The notes: generated by a model from the letters alone, not told the origin. A stretch of 64,000 nucleotides of DNA from Ananas comosus (GCF_001540865.1 NC_033621.1:13758182-13822181); one strand, 5' to 3'; shown: positions 10,927 through 21,245, counted from the first letter of the stretch. Made by a program: numbers and translations.

Positions 10927-13362
10927 TTAGAATAGTGCTCGACGTTCCTTCAAATCACGAAATCCATCAATAATTGAATCAACGGTGAACTTCTCGGCAA
11001 TTTCTCTTTCAATATATACGATCAAAGAATTAGTAAGAAAGTCATCATCCATCTTATTCCGGAGATCGGTTTTGATAATGTTCATAGCAGAAAATGCCCG
11101 TTCAGTAGTTGCAGTTGAAACTGGAAGAATCAGTACAAGTTTAACTAATCGGTAGAGAAGTGGATATATTTCTGACTTTCTTGTTGTTACTAACCATTGA
11201 CATAACTCAGAAATAGTTGCCAATTTTTGCAAGTCGAAATGTCGTGAAATTTCAAATTCATAATGACGAAGCTCTATTCTCAACCCTTCTCTTTCAAACT
11301 CTGTAAAATCTTGAGGATAATATCTTTTTGCAAGATTACAAATATCATCAATATTAAAAGATTTGCAACCATCTTTAGGATCCAAAGCACAACTTAGAGT
11401 AAGTAACTCTATCATATTGTCACTAAATCTTGTATTCAATTCTTGCAATTGACAATCTATTGCACCATTAAAAATATCAACTCGATAGTGATGCTCAAGT
11501 GTAATGTGATCTCGTTGAAGGCGAGCACGACCTCCTCTTCCCACATAAGGAGCTGACATAATTGGAACTTCTATGTCATGCTTTGCACAAAATAACTTTA
11601 CTTTCTCAAAAAGAGAATCCCATCCTTCATCTCTAAGCTTTTGAATAAGTGATTTTGTTGATGCCACAAGATGCATAGCATTAAGAATATCTTGAGATTT
11701 ATATTGCAAATGTTGACAAAGAATGCAGCTCACCTCCGTTATTTCTTTCATGAGATGTAAAATAAACACAAATTCGAAAGATGTCATTGCCTTATGAGCT
11801 AAATGTGCTTCACCGCGTTGAGCAGCATTGGATCCTTCATCAATAATATTCTCTAAAACTGTACATGTTGCTTTAAACATTCTTAGCAAACTTGTAATAG
11901 ATTTGAAGTGTGAACTCCAACGAGTATCACCGGCCCTTTGCAAACCGCCAACTTGATTGAGTCCGGTTCCTGTCTCAAGCTCATTCTTTTCAATTAGTTC
12001 GGCAATTTCAAAACTATGAAACTTCTTTAGTTCATCATTTCGCTTGGTAGAAGATCCAACAATGTTGACTATAGTACTTAATTTTGAGTAAAATTCATAA
12101 ATCTCAAGAACATCTTTAGATGCCGCAACCAAAGCCAATTGGAGACGATGGGCTAAACAATGAATATAGTAAGCATAGGGACAATCATTAGAAATTAATG
12201 CTTGTAATCCATTCCATTCACCTCTCATATTACTCGCCCCGTCATAACCCTGGCCGCGAATATTTTGAACATCAAGACTATAATGAGAAAAAACGGAATA
12301 AATTGCATTTTTCACAGTTAATACTTTAGTATCCGAGATGTGAACAAGGCCAAAAAATCTTTCCTCAATAAAACCTTGTGCATCAACAAATCTCAAAACG
12401 ATAGCTAATTGCTCCTTTTTTGATTCATCGCGTGCTTCATCAACCATTATAGAAAATTTCGAGTCACCAATTTCATCTCGAATTTTTCTTCTTACTTTCT
12501 CTGCTAGAACTTGCAAAATTTCTTTTTGCGTATCCGGCGAAGTATAAGAAGCATTTTGTGGAGCATTTTCTAAAATAACTTTTGCCATATCTTCATTAAG
12601 AAAAGAGAACATCTTCAACATTTCTAGAAAATTACCCCGATTAATAGATTCTTTACTTTCATCTCGACCTCTCATAGCACATCCTTGAAAAGTAAGATAT
12701 CTAACTGCAATTATTGATGCTTTAAGACGTAAACGATTGTTTGCCTTTTGTTGTGACGTATGTCTATGAAGCACATTCTGAATATGTTGAGATTGTTTCA
12801 TCAATTCTTCGCAAGCTCTTTCGGCAACTTTATGAGGCGAGTTTGGTACTTTACCTATATGATTTAGAAAAACACATCTTTTTCCATTTTTGACTTTCTT
12901 CCAGTTATGAAAACCGTCAACAGTGAAGGCATTTTGTGAAGAATGCCCATGTGGCTTGTTAAAAAGAAAGCACGGTAGACAAAATGCCGCATCTTTGGTT
13001 GGAGAATATTCTAACCACGATTTGAATGATTCAAACCATGAAGGTTGGAAACGACGCTGATGAGAAAGAGGCCCACTTTTTGGATATTCCAAAAGTTTCG
13101 GTTGATATGGACCACTAATTATATATGCCCGTCGAACTTCATCACGTTGTTCAACAGGATAATCCCAAATTTGTGGTCGTAATGCAGGATCACGCTCAAA
13201 GGGCATGTTATTAGCCTCCTTAGCTTCTATTCTTGGAGATTTCAAACGACAAGTTTGGGAACCCGAAGCCTCATCTCTATAAATTGCTTCTTGTTCATTA
13301 GCTTCCGAATTTTCAGTACTTTTTCTTTTAAAAAATGAATCGAGTGTAGTTGTCTTTCCCAT
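10927..13362 (-). CDS. hAT transposase, TTF-type zinc finger / ZMYM1-like, apparently intact (811 aa)
   Basis: One uninterrupted frame of 811 codons on the minus strand, ATG at 13,362. An N-terminal TTF-type zinc finger carries C128-x2-C131 (FCLPC) followed by FHNWKK (151-156) and histidines around 168 and 177. The middle matches the DUF4371-type core of plant hAT transposases. Likely catalytic residues are D308 (IMVDEARDES), D374 (GQGYDGASNM) and E754 (TTERAFSAMN), with the CxxH motif at C402/H405 (HCLAHRLQLA) and W482 (TRWSSH). The C-terminal hAT dimerisation region is from about 690 to 810. The protein should bind the terminal repeats and cut and paste the element. An intact frame in a region with many broken ones suggests a recent insertion. 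Its upstream side faces the GC-rich repeats at 14,0xx. Confidence 0.93.
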   Translation of the reverse strand: MGKTTTLDSFFKRKSTENSEANEQEAIYRDEASGSQTCRLKSPRIEAKEANNMPFERDPALRPQIWDYPVEQRDEVRRAYIISGPYQPKLLEYPKSGPLSHQRRFQPSWFESFKSWLEYSPTKDAAFCLPCFLFNKPHGHSSQNAFTVDGFHNWKKVKNGKRCVFLNHIGKVPNSPHKVAERACEELMKQSQHIQNVLHRHTSQQKANNRLRLKASIIAVRYLTFQGCAMRGRDESKESINRGNFLEMLKMFSFLNEDMAKVILENAPQNASYTSPDTQKEILQVLAEKVRRKIRDEIGDSKFSIMVDEARDESKKEQLAIVLRFVDAQGFIEERFFGLVHISDTKVLTVKNAIYSVFSHYSLDVQNIRGQGYDGASNMRGEWNGLQALISNDCPYAYYIHCLAHRLQLALVAASKDVLEIYEFYSKLSTIVNIVGSSTKRNDELKKFHSFEIAELIEKNELETGTGLNQVGGLQRAGDTRWSSHFKSITSLLRMFKATCTVLENIIDEGSNAAQRGEAHLAHKAMTSFEFVFILHLMKEITEVSCILCQHLQYKSQDILNAMHLVASTKSLIQKLRDEGWDSLFEKVKLFCAKHDIEVPIMSAPYVGRGGRARLQRDHITLEHHYRVDIFNGAIDCQLQELNTRFSDNMIELLTLSCALDPKDGCKSFNIDDICNLAKRYYPQDFTEFEREGLRIELRHYEFEISRHFDLQKLATISELCQWLVTTRKSEIYPLLYRLVKLVLILPVSTATTERAFSAMNIIKTDLRNKMDDDFLTNSLIVYIEREIAEKFTVDSIIDGFRDLKERRALF

Positions 13363-14018
13363 TAAAATAATAATGGTCTAGTTCTCTAGAGATCTACAAA
13401 AATTATATAAAAATAAAATCAAGTATTAAGATTTCATTTATATAAATATAAAGTAATTTGCAAATTATATAAAATTATATAAAAATAAAATCAAGAAGGC
13501 AAGTAGTATCAAACAATATAAATATCATTATTATTATAAATATGAATAAATTATCATTATTTATATAAATATGAATAAATTATCATTATTATTATTATAA
13601 TTATTGATCATGATCAAAGTATCAAACAATATATGAAATTATGGATTATGGACAACTCAAATTATTAATAAATAATAATCAAGAAGGTAAGAAGCAAAAT
13701 TGCAATTTGCAAATATTAAATAATCCAATACGGCAATACCAAACAGGCAAACACAATTATATATTAATTATGCAAAGCAAATTAAAGTGCCAAAATATAA
13801 ACATTTTTATTGAACTGAAATAATCTAAAAGGGAGAGAGAGATTACCACCACGGCGCCACCGGTGTAAGGATTTTAGGCTTTTAGCAGGCCGCCGCAGTC
13901 CGCACCGTGGTTGAATGGGGCGAGTGGGCGACTCGGCCCTGCGACTGCGAGGCTGCGACAGACCGACAGTGCGACGAGCGGATGAGAAAAAACCAACTGC
14001 GGAGTGAGGCGGAGCCAT
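13363..14018. other. hAT internal non-coding region upstream of the transposase
   Basis: AT-rich leader and presumed promoter side of the transposase. From 13,707 on it is nearly the same as 20,268 onward (AATAATCCAATACGGCAATA in both), so one of the two is an overlap copy caused by the faulty join. Confidence 0.7.
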
Positions 14019-14266
14019 GGAGGGGCGTAGGCCGAGGCGCCGAGGCGCTGAGCCCAAGCGGCGAGGCGGGTAGGCGGCGAGCAGCACCGGCAGTCGGCGC
14101 GGCCGCGGCGCCGCGCGGCGGTCCAAGAGGCGAGAAAGAGACCCGCGGAGGGGCGTAGGCCGAGGCGCCGAGGCGCCGAGCCCAAGCGGCGAGGCGGGCA
14201 GGCGGCGAGCAGCACCGGCAGTCGACACGGCTGCGGCGCCGCGCGGCGGTCCAAGAGGCGAGAAAG

Positions 14267-14267
<1 letters not shown>
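14019..14267. repeat. GC-rich tandem repeat inside the hAT element (two units of about 125-130 bp)
   Basis: Two direct units start GAGGGGCGTAGGCCGAGGCG at about 14,019 and 14,149. Equivalent units occur at about 20,622 and 20,747 and, backwards, at 20,161-20,266. The long open frames here are by-products of GC-rich sequence. The repeat is a likely reason the assembly misjoined at this point. Confidence 0.75.
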
Positions 14268-14332
<65 letters not shown>

Positions 14333-14336
<4 letters not shown>

Positions 14337-14400
14337 TTTTCATCGTACGATGGCGAAGTAAGTTGATCATTAAAGTAGGCGTCTCAAACTGGGACTGTAA
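14333..14400. repeat. Retroposon 3' tail, readable only backwards
   Basis: Read right to left from 14,360, the text is ATGAAGCGGTAGCATGCTAC and runs on into CTTTTTCTC and poly(A). The same tail is correctly written at 34,735-34,776 (GAAGCGGGTAGCATGCTACC, then CTCTC and A-run). It fixes the left edge of the backwards block to the A-tract at or below 14,332. In the CSLD locus this tail would lie in intron 1. Confidence 0.8.
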
Positions 14401-14723
14401 TCAAAGTAAAACCGGGAGCTTCAAGTACCAGTATTGCCGTAGTTCGGATCACTGCCACGTTTGTACCGCAAAAAGTCCGGCGTCTGTTTACGTTTTGACT
14501 TAACAGTTCGGATCACTGCCACTTTTAATTGTACCGAAAAAAGTGCGGCGTCTGTTTGCTTTTTGACTTAACAGTACGTCTTGTCTATCGTAATCTAACA
14601 ATGTTGACTTCGATGTCGTCTTTTAACTTTAGATAGATCTAAGTAAAAGTTTTTGGTTTAAACACTACTTAGTTGGGATTATGTTAAGGTGTTTAAGTTT
14701 CTTTCTCTCCGGTGGTGTACATG

Positions 14724-15074
14724 GAACAGGTACTCCACGCGCGCCCACTACCACAACTTAGGCGGCCACTTCTCCCTCAACAACTGCATGACGAGGAGCT
14801 GGAACCGTCTCTAAGGCGCCCCCAGCTACCCGAGCAGGTACCCGACCAACAGCCCCCAGTAGCCCTACACCTGCACCATCAGGACCTTCAGGTACGACGA
14901 CTAGAGCGACAGGTCCAGCAGGGCACTCATCGACTACTTGGCGGGTCTCAGGCAGGCGGAGGGCTTGTGGTGGCAGCCGGGGCCGACACCGACACGGGGA
15001 GGCGAGGGGCGCAGGACGACGGGGGGGTAGGCCAAGCTGCTGGCCGACAAGAAGTCCTATGGGAAGCTGCGGTA
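14724..15074. pseudogene. CSLD: CSLD (cellulose synthase-like D) first coding exon, readable only backwards
   Basis: Reading leftward from A15074 gives a start in GCGGCCATGG context and 117 codons without a stop. The protein begins MASKGILKNS, continues through GRFISYSRDDLDSEI, DYHVHIPMTPDNQPMDEP and SAKVEEQYVNNSLFTGGF, and ends ITRAHLMDK at 14,724, followed at once by GT. This is the conserved N-terminus of CSLD proteins, membrane beta-glycan synthases of the GT2 family needed for tip growth of root hairs and pollen tubes. The catalytic domain and all later exons are absent, because the block ends in intron 1. The assignment to CSLD rests on remembered family sequence; the exon structure and lack of stops are seen directly. 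The gene belongs to another locus. Confidence 0.93.
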
Positions 15075-15799
15075 CCGGCGGGAGTCAGAGATGAGGGTTC
15101 GACAAGGGTTTTCTTAACAAGTCGTAATAAGTTAGTGTGCGGTACGCACCATTAATTTTTGTCAAAGACTCGAATTTAAGACTTGTGTGAAGTTTTCGAC
15201 GGACAAGATATCTGATACTAATTGACGTACGGGGGTTTTAATCTTAGGTTGCCAACGTATGTTTTTAATTTTCTCATCTACTATTACACTTCTTCTTTAA
15301 TTAATATATATATATATTAGTTCTTGTTTCTTCTCTATAAATATTTCTCTTGAAAGAGTTTTAACCCAGAAACAAGGTGTCCGATATTTAATTAATGCAC
15401 CCGGGTTTAATCTTTTGTTATTATTCTACTATTACGCTTTCCTTTAGCTGATTTTCCCGGAGATTTTATTTTTTATTTATTCTCTTTAACTCTACTACTG
15501 AAATGGAGTGCTGTGCTTTATCCTTGACCCATCCATAGGAACCTTAGTGTCGTAAGAATTATAGAATACACCTAAATACTCTCTTTACTCTCCAGCCACT
15601 TTTTTAATCTTAATTTTTCCTTTTTTTCCTTTTCCCGCTGAGTTTAACCTGATTTAGGAGAAGAGGAGACTAGGGCACAAGGATGAGGAACACAAAATCA
15701 GATTAATTCTTCTCGAGTTTGTTGACTACAAACTCCGTCTCAACCAAACTCGTCCTTTGTCGACCTTTACCCCCTAACTCTGTTTCTTACCTTTTGATG

Positions 15800-15858
<59 letters not shown>

Positions 15859-16145
15859 AAAAGAATAAGTGGGTTTTGGAGAAGAAAGACTTAGGTTACC
15901 GTTACCGCACACGGACATGTCACGCAAAGAGATTTTTAGCGAAGGAAAAACATGTACGTACCACTTTGGAGAGCTTCCACGTGGAAGCTAGAGAACCCAA
16001 ATATTTAATTTAATTTAATTTCTTCTCTCGAGCTTCTATTTCTTCTCTAGCTCTCGCGCTCCCACCACCTTGGTTCTTTTCCGCGAAGGAGCACAAATTA
16101 ACCATTCTGCGCTTCTCTTCTCTCCCTCCTCTCCTCCGCCCCTCT
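15075..16145. other. CSLD leader region (backwards), probably with a 5' UTR intron
   Basis: Read leftward, a pyrimidine-rich leader (CTCCTCTCCTCCCTCTCTTC, near 16,140) follows the TATA box. A candidate acceptor TTCTTTTGGGAACAG lies about 25 bases before the start codon (15,100-15,115). The distance of about 1 kb between TATA and ATG suggests an intron in the leader. The (TA)n run at 15,802-15,854 is symmetric and carries no polarity. Confidence 0.5.
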
Positions 16146-16168
16146 TATATATCGCCGACGGTGCACCG
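16146..16168. promoter_or_regulatory. Backwards TATA box and G-box of the CSLD promoter
   Basis: Read right to left, GCCACGTGGCAGCCGC is followed by TATATATTC. This is a perfect G-box core (CACGTG) 15 bases before a TATA box. Read forward the same bases give GGTGCACC and lose the G-box. Confidence 0.6.
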
Positions 16169-16199
16169 CGGATCATCTCGATACTACTGCACCACGACA

Positions 16200-18304
16200 A
16201 CTCCCCCTCCTTAAGATGTGACAGTGTGAATGTGGTGCAGTAATTATTGTTCGGTTAGTGTAAAGAAGAAAAGTTTGTTTTCATATTATTTTTATGAAAA
16301 AATGTTAGTACTACTCTGTATATAAGAATTTTCCTAATTAAACTAACCAAACAATGCGGTGCAGTAATTATATGGGCAACGTAAGATTTTAAAAAGCAAC
16401 TCCCCTCGATACGACTGCACCTCCAGTCACCCCGGGTGCTTCCAACGAAGCCCTGTGAGAGCCGATAAATGCACTAATTGGAACGTCAACCCGTGTAGAC
16501 ATTAACGCCTTCTTCTATTAAGCCGCCACCCTAAGGAAGCCTAAGGCCGACAAACTAAGATTTGTCAATAATTGACGATGCTCGGTTTTTAAATAAATAA
16601 ATAAATTGACGTATATTAAATTATTAAATAAATATTAATAGAATAAAAAACGATTATATTAAAATTATTTTATGTATATTAGCATCAATGATAATAAAAA
16701 TTAATATAATATAAAATTAATAAAGATTGATTTACCCGAAATTAATTCACAGTACTATAAATTATTTTATTTTTAACTGATTTTATTGATTTAAAGTATT
16801 GTTATTATTTTCAACTCCATCAGAGTTATTTTTTCTCTTTAATTACAAAACTTCAAATCATTAAAACTCGTTTTAAAATAATTTAGATAGCTATTAAAAT
16901 GGTTTAAACTATTAAAGTTAAATAAGAATAAATTATTTTTATTTTATAATAGTTGATTAAAATTAGATAAAATTTTTTTCTACTTTTCATTCCTCCTTCT
17001 TTTGTTTATTCGACCTTAGCCTTAGCCTTACTGAATAATGGATTAAGACAAACTAAGTAGTGGACTTAGCCTTAGCCTTATTTAGTAAGAGTAATAGGCA
17101 CAAACCAAGTCCACCTATATTTTTTGCATTAGTTTAATTATATAATTGTAATAGTAATATTATATAATTAAATTTAAGTTTAATTTTTAATTTATAATTT
17201 TTAAATATAGTTTTAAAACTTTATTACAGTTATAAACTTTAGATAAAAAAAAAAATTTATTTGAAACTTCAACTCATCTATTAAGTTTAATACTTTGATT
17301 TAAAACTAAATAAGTTTAAGTTTGATTTTAATGTTAAAATTAAAATTAAACTTAGGTATTTAAATTAAATTCAAACTTTATTTTAAACTTATTTTGAAAT
17401 ATATTTAATTTTAAATTAAATTTAAGTTTAAGTATTCAATCTAAGCTTTATGAACTAATTTAAAACTAAAAATTAAATTCAAATTTAATTTTAAATTTTA
17501 ATATATAAATTAAAAATTTAAAATTGAGTATAAAATTAATTTTTTCAACTTTTTTATTTAAATTAGGCTTATTTATAGGTAAGGCAGGCCTAAGTTGAAA
17601 GTTAGGATGGAGGATCCGGCTAATTTTTTATTCCACTAACCCCCTAAGTGTAAGGTGAGCCCTTAGCCTTAGCCTTACCCTGATGACGCATAGTTTGTGG
17701 ATGTTTGCTTAAGTGGGTAAGGCTGAGGCTAAGATCCCACTTTTTCTTCGCTTGATTTGTGCGGGTATCTCAGGCCGATGATATGATAATACTCATGCTA
17801 GTGGGAGCATGAGTATTCAATAAAAGCTATTATCTCGAAGGCTTAACTGCTAGGTGTGGCAATTTGTAATAGATCGCGTAAATTTTGCAGATCTTTAGTT
17901 TAAAATATTAAAAAGCTGTAGTAAATGGAATTAGTTTTCCAGTGTTTTAACTGTTAAAAATTGCTGGCCATACTTTATAAACGATCAAATTGCCACATTT
18001 TCTTAGCTTTAGCCAACTTAAAAACTATCTTTTAACATAAGTGATGTATTTATTTCTAGTTATTGAGGCTAGAATTTAACTTCCTAGGCTAGTAGGTAAA
18101 AATTCAACAGCAAGCTAAAACTGGCAAGTAAAATATGGCGAACTACCTAAAATAATACTAAAGTTTTTTAATGCTTTAAGAAAAAGATCTTCAAACTTTA
18201 TGAGATCTAGTATAAATTGCCTCACCTAGCAGCTAAACCTTCGAGGTAGTAACTTTTGTTGAATACTCATATTTCCTGGGTTATGACTCATATCATCGGG
18301 ATGA

Positions 18305-18363
<59 letters not shown>

Positions 18364-19764
18364 CAGCTTATATGCATGTCTATATGCATTGCTAATAAAA
18401 TTAAATAAATTTTAATTATATTTAAACATATAATATAAATAAGTATTTAAATGTTATTTTTAATATAAAATATTTAAGTATATAATATAAAATAATCTTT
18501 TATAAACATTATAGAATGTCACAATAGAAAAATATATTTAACTTTTAAAAATATATAAAAAACTAAAAAACTACTTAAATTTTAAATTTATACACAAAAT
18601 TTGATTTCCATAGTTTTAAAATTAAGAATAAATGAAATTATAAATTTTAAATTTTAAATTACAACAAAGTGACATTAATTTTTTAAAATTAACAATTAAG
18701 TTTAAACTATAGTTTTTTATTTAAATTAAGTGCTAAATTTGAGTTTAAAATTAAAATTACATTTTATCAACCTATCCTTACGATAAAAAATTATTTCACT
18801 AACATTGTCAAACATAAATAAACCCTATAAAAAACTGTTTAATTAATATTGACAAGCATCTTAACTTAAATATCTACTTATCCTTATGATAAAAAATTAT
18901 CTAACTAGTATTGGCAAGCAAAAATAAACTTTATAGAAAATTGTTTAATTAATAATGGTAAGCATATAAGAAAATATAAAAAAAAGCTAAAGCAGACAGT
19001 AATATCCTTAAAGATATACGAAAATATATATCATATCTAATTAGTATTAGCAAGCAAAAATAAACTTTAAAAAAAATTAATTTTAAAAAACTTAATTCAC
19101 TAGTATAGGCGGCAAACATCCTTTATATTCCTTATAAAAAAATAAAAAAAAACCTAAAGCAAATAATAACAGCTTTAAAAATATGCGAAAATATATATCA
19201 TATCTATCTATCTATCTATCTATATAAATAAATAAATAAATCAAAATTGTCGGAATCGGTCAAAGTATTCTTCGCGGTGCAACCGGACAGGTTAACCAGG
19301 GAGAGGATTCAACATATGTGGTTGTTCCCACATCTGTTACACGTGGGCGTCACCCTCAGGCGCACGGTGCACCGCCTTCCATCAGCACGTGCGTCGAGGC
19401 GCGTGCTTCTCTGCTGGGCCTCGTAGTTCGTCACCAACTCTAGTGCTTCACAGCGCTGGCCCGTCCACCCCTGGTGTTCCATGGGTTAGTCTACCGGGCA
19501 GGAACACCCAGGGTGGTGTGGATAGGTGATGCACGCCGAGCCGGCGACGTACGTCCCCATTCGCAAGGGTGATGGAAGGTGCTGGATTATTATTATATAT
19601 AATTAATTATTACTTGATCATATTATTGCTTTTCTAAGTGGTAAATCAGTATTCCTACTAAAATCTAAAAAAAAAAGAAAAAAATTGCTTTCTACTGGAG
19701 TTTGGTAAAGTTTTTGTGAAAGGAAAGCTTTTAGATTCTAGACGAATTAATCACAGAAGTATTA
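16200..19764. other. CSLD upstream DNA (backwards), with a MITE-like stretch and AT-rich repeats
   Basis: Read leftward, 17,640-17,760 and 16,990-17,100 carry GAATCGG and ATTCCGATTCCGATTCC words, bracketing an AT-rich core at 17,100-17,560, as in Tourist-like MITEs. A second CCACGTGGCA G-box reads leftward near 19,375. GTGGGACCCAC, a TCP-site-like word, reads leftward near 19,510. (TA)n lies at 18,306-18,360 and (ATCT)n near 19,203-19,222. No further exon was recognised. Confidence 0.5.
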
Positions 19765-20046
19765 GTCCCCGCCTCGGTATAACCCCGGGTGTTACCGGTA
19801 CCGGGGGGGTTGTAAAATTTTTAATGTTGTTCCAGATCATAATTCAAGGACTTTTTTAATTTTAAAATATTTCATACCCCCGGTTTTACATTAAAACAAT
19901 GTTTTACCGTCACCCGTTAACCTAACAGAACACCCGGTTCAGAGGTGCGGTGCTACTGCGTAGTACTAACTGCGGGACGGCGGGGGCGGCGGATGCGAGA
20001 GAGCTAGTGTTCAGTGTTCAATTAATGTCACGGATTAATGCATTTG

Positions 20047-20078
<32 letters not shown>

Positions 20079-20266
20079 GAGAGAGAGAGAACAAGAGAAA
20101 AAGTAGAGAGAGTTAGGGAGGGGAGGGCGGAGACGGGAGGCCGGAGTGCGGAGAACCTGGCGGCGCGCTGGCGCGGCGGACGGCGGCGGCCACGACGAGC
20201 GGCGGAGCGGTCAGCGGCGAACCCGAGCTACGGAGCCACGGAGCCGGATGTGGGGAGGCGCCCAGA
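19765..20266. mobile_element. Right end of a second hAT copy, readable only backwards
   Basis: Reading leftward from 20,266 follows the hAT right half step by step: GC-rich repeat, GA-rich tract, GTAATTAGGCACTGTAA, GGGCGTCAATCATGATGC, then ACTTGGCCCACAAG. Bases 19,899 to 19,880 read AACAAAATTACATTTTGGCC, identical to 21,101-21,120. It ends with the terminal repeat GGCTCCGCCCCTG at 19,765, followed by unrelated ATTATGAA. This is another insertion of the family, lying about 4.7 kb upstream of the CSLD start in its true locus. Its left half is missing. Confidence 0.93.
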
Positions 20267-20267
20267 N
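20267..20267. other. Single N: faulty join
   Basis: Sequence left of the N reads backwards and sequence right of it reads forwards. Both sides are pieces of the same hAT family, so the join looks to have been guided by shared repeat sequence. Confidence 0.9.
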
Positions 20268-20913
20268 CAATTTGCAAATATTAAATAATCCAATACGGCA
20301 ATACCAAACAAACAGGCAAACACAATTAATCAATTATATATTAATTATGCAAAGCAAATTAAAGTGCTAAAATATAAACATTCTTAATTTCTTATTGAAC
20401 TGAAAATCTGAAATAATCTAATTATCTAAAACGGAGAGAGAGATTACCACCGGTCCACCACGGCGCCACCGGTGTAAGGATTTTAGGCTTTTAGCACGCC
20501 GCCGCAGTCCGCACCGTGGTTGAATGGGGCGAGTGGGCGACTCGGCCCTGCGAGGCTGCGACAGTGCGACGAGCGACGAGAAAAAACTAACTGCGGTAGT
20601 GCGGAGCGAGGCGGAGCCACGGAGGGGCGTAGGCTGAGGCGCCGAGGCGCCGAACCCAAGCGGCGAGGCGGGCAGGCGGCGAGCAGCACCGGCAGTCGGC
20701 GCGGCCGCGCGGCGGTCTAAGAGGCGAGAAAGAGGCCCGCGCCGCGGAGAGGCGTAGGCCGAGGCGCCGAGGCGTGAGGCGTCGATCCCAAGCGGCGAGG
20801 CGGCGAGGCGAGCAGCATCGGCGGCGGCAGGCGGCGCGGCCGCGCGGCGGTCCAAGAGGCGGGATGCCGGAGACGTGAGGCGAGGGATTGAGAGAGTGAT
20901 GAAAAAGAGAACG

Positions 20914-20946
<33 letters not shown>

Positions 20947-21237
20947 GGGTTTACGTAATTAGGCACTGTAACTTGTGACTTGTGAGAGAGCGTGGGCGGC
21001 ACCGCGGCGGGGCGTCAATCATGATGCATCAGCCATCATGGCGTCTGGGTGGCGGGAGACTTGGCCCACAAGCAACTCTATTGCCCACTGGCCACTTTGT
21101 AACAAAATTACATTTTGGCCCCCACACTTTATAAAATTTTAATTTTTTCAGGAACTTAATACTAGAGCTTATTGTAATTTTCAAAATATTGGGGGGGGGC
21201 CATGGCCATTGTGGGCCCCAATATGGCTCCGCCCCTG
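20268..21237. other. Right half of the host hAT element
   Basis: Starts with the overlap copy of 13,707-14,267, then GC-rich units, a GA-rich tract (20,908-20,955), a G-run (21,191-21,199) and the right terminal repeat. No gene is seen; the open frames are GC-rich shadows. Confidence 0.85.
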
Positions 21238-21245
21238 CATGCATG

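Larger units (their letters stand above)
14271..20266. other. Backwards block: sequence reversed without complementation
   Basis: Reading the given strand from right to left yields meaningful plant DNA, and neither normal strand does. Independent signs are a CSLD first exon (15,074 to 14,724), a hAT right end (20,266 to 19,765) matching 20,75x-21,237, a retroposon tail at 14,341-14,360 matching 34,7xx, a G-box plus TATA promoter (16,168 to 16,146), and MITE-like text with repeated ATTCCGATTCCGATTCC (17,000-17,100 and 17,640-17,720). The right edge is the N at 20,267. The left edge lies in the A-rich stretch 14,268-14,332. Such polarity reversal cannot arise by inversion, so this is treated as an error in the record. 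Forward-strand ORFs or motifs here should be ignored. Confidence 0.96.
10398..21245 (-). mobile_element. hAT transposon inserted in the 3' LTR, itself containing a misjoined block
   Basis: The left end CAGGGACGAAGCC at 10,406 and the right end GGCTCCGCCCCTG (reverse complement CAGGGGCGGAGCC) at 21,225-21,237 form hAT-type terminal inverted repeats. They are flanked by an exact 8-bp duplication CATGCATG (10,398-10,405 and 21,238-21,245). Joining the flanks restores the LTR sequence seen at 2,640-2,665. The transposase is on the minus strand. The 10.8-kb length is false: 14,271-20,266 is a foreign block written backwards, and 13,707-14,267 is duplicated at 20,268-20,730. Taking both out leaves about 4.3 kb, a usual hAT size. 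Confidence 0.93.

Noticed and set aside
13782..14370. Proline/arginine-rich open frames in the hAT GC-rich repeat
   Set aside because: GC-rich tandem repeats keep frames open in several phases; no domain or start context supports a gene.
14712..15155. Forward open frame of 147 codons, rich in Q, P and L
   Set aside because: It is a by-product of the backwards CSLD exon. It has no recognisable domain, and leftward reading gives a real protein.
14271..20266. A true biological inversion or parallel-strand coding
   Set aside because: Inversion gives the reverse complement. No known process copies DNA with reversed polarity, and the block edges are an N and an A-tract, as in a data error.
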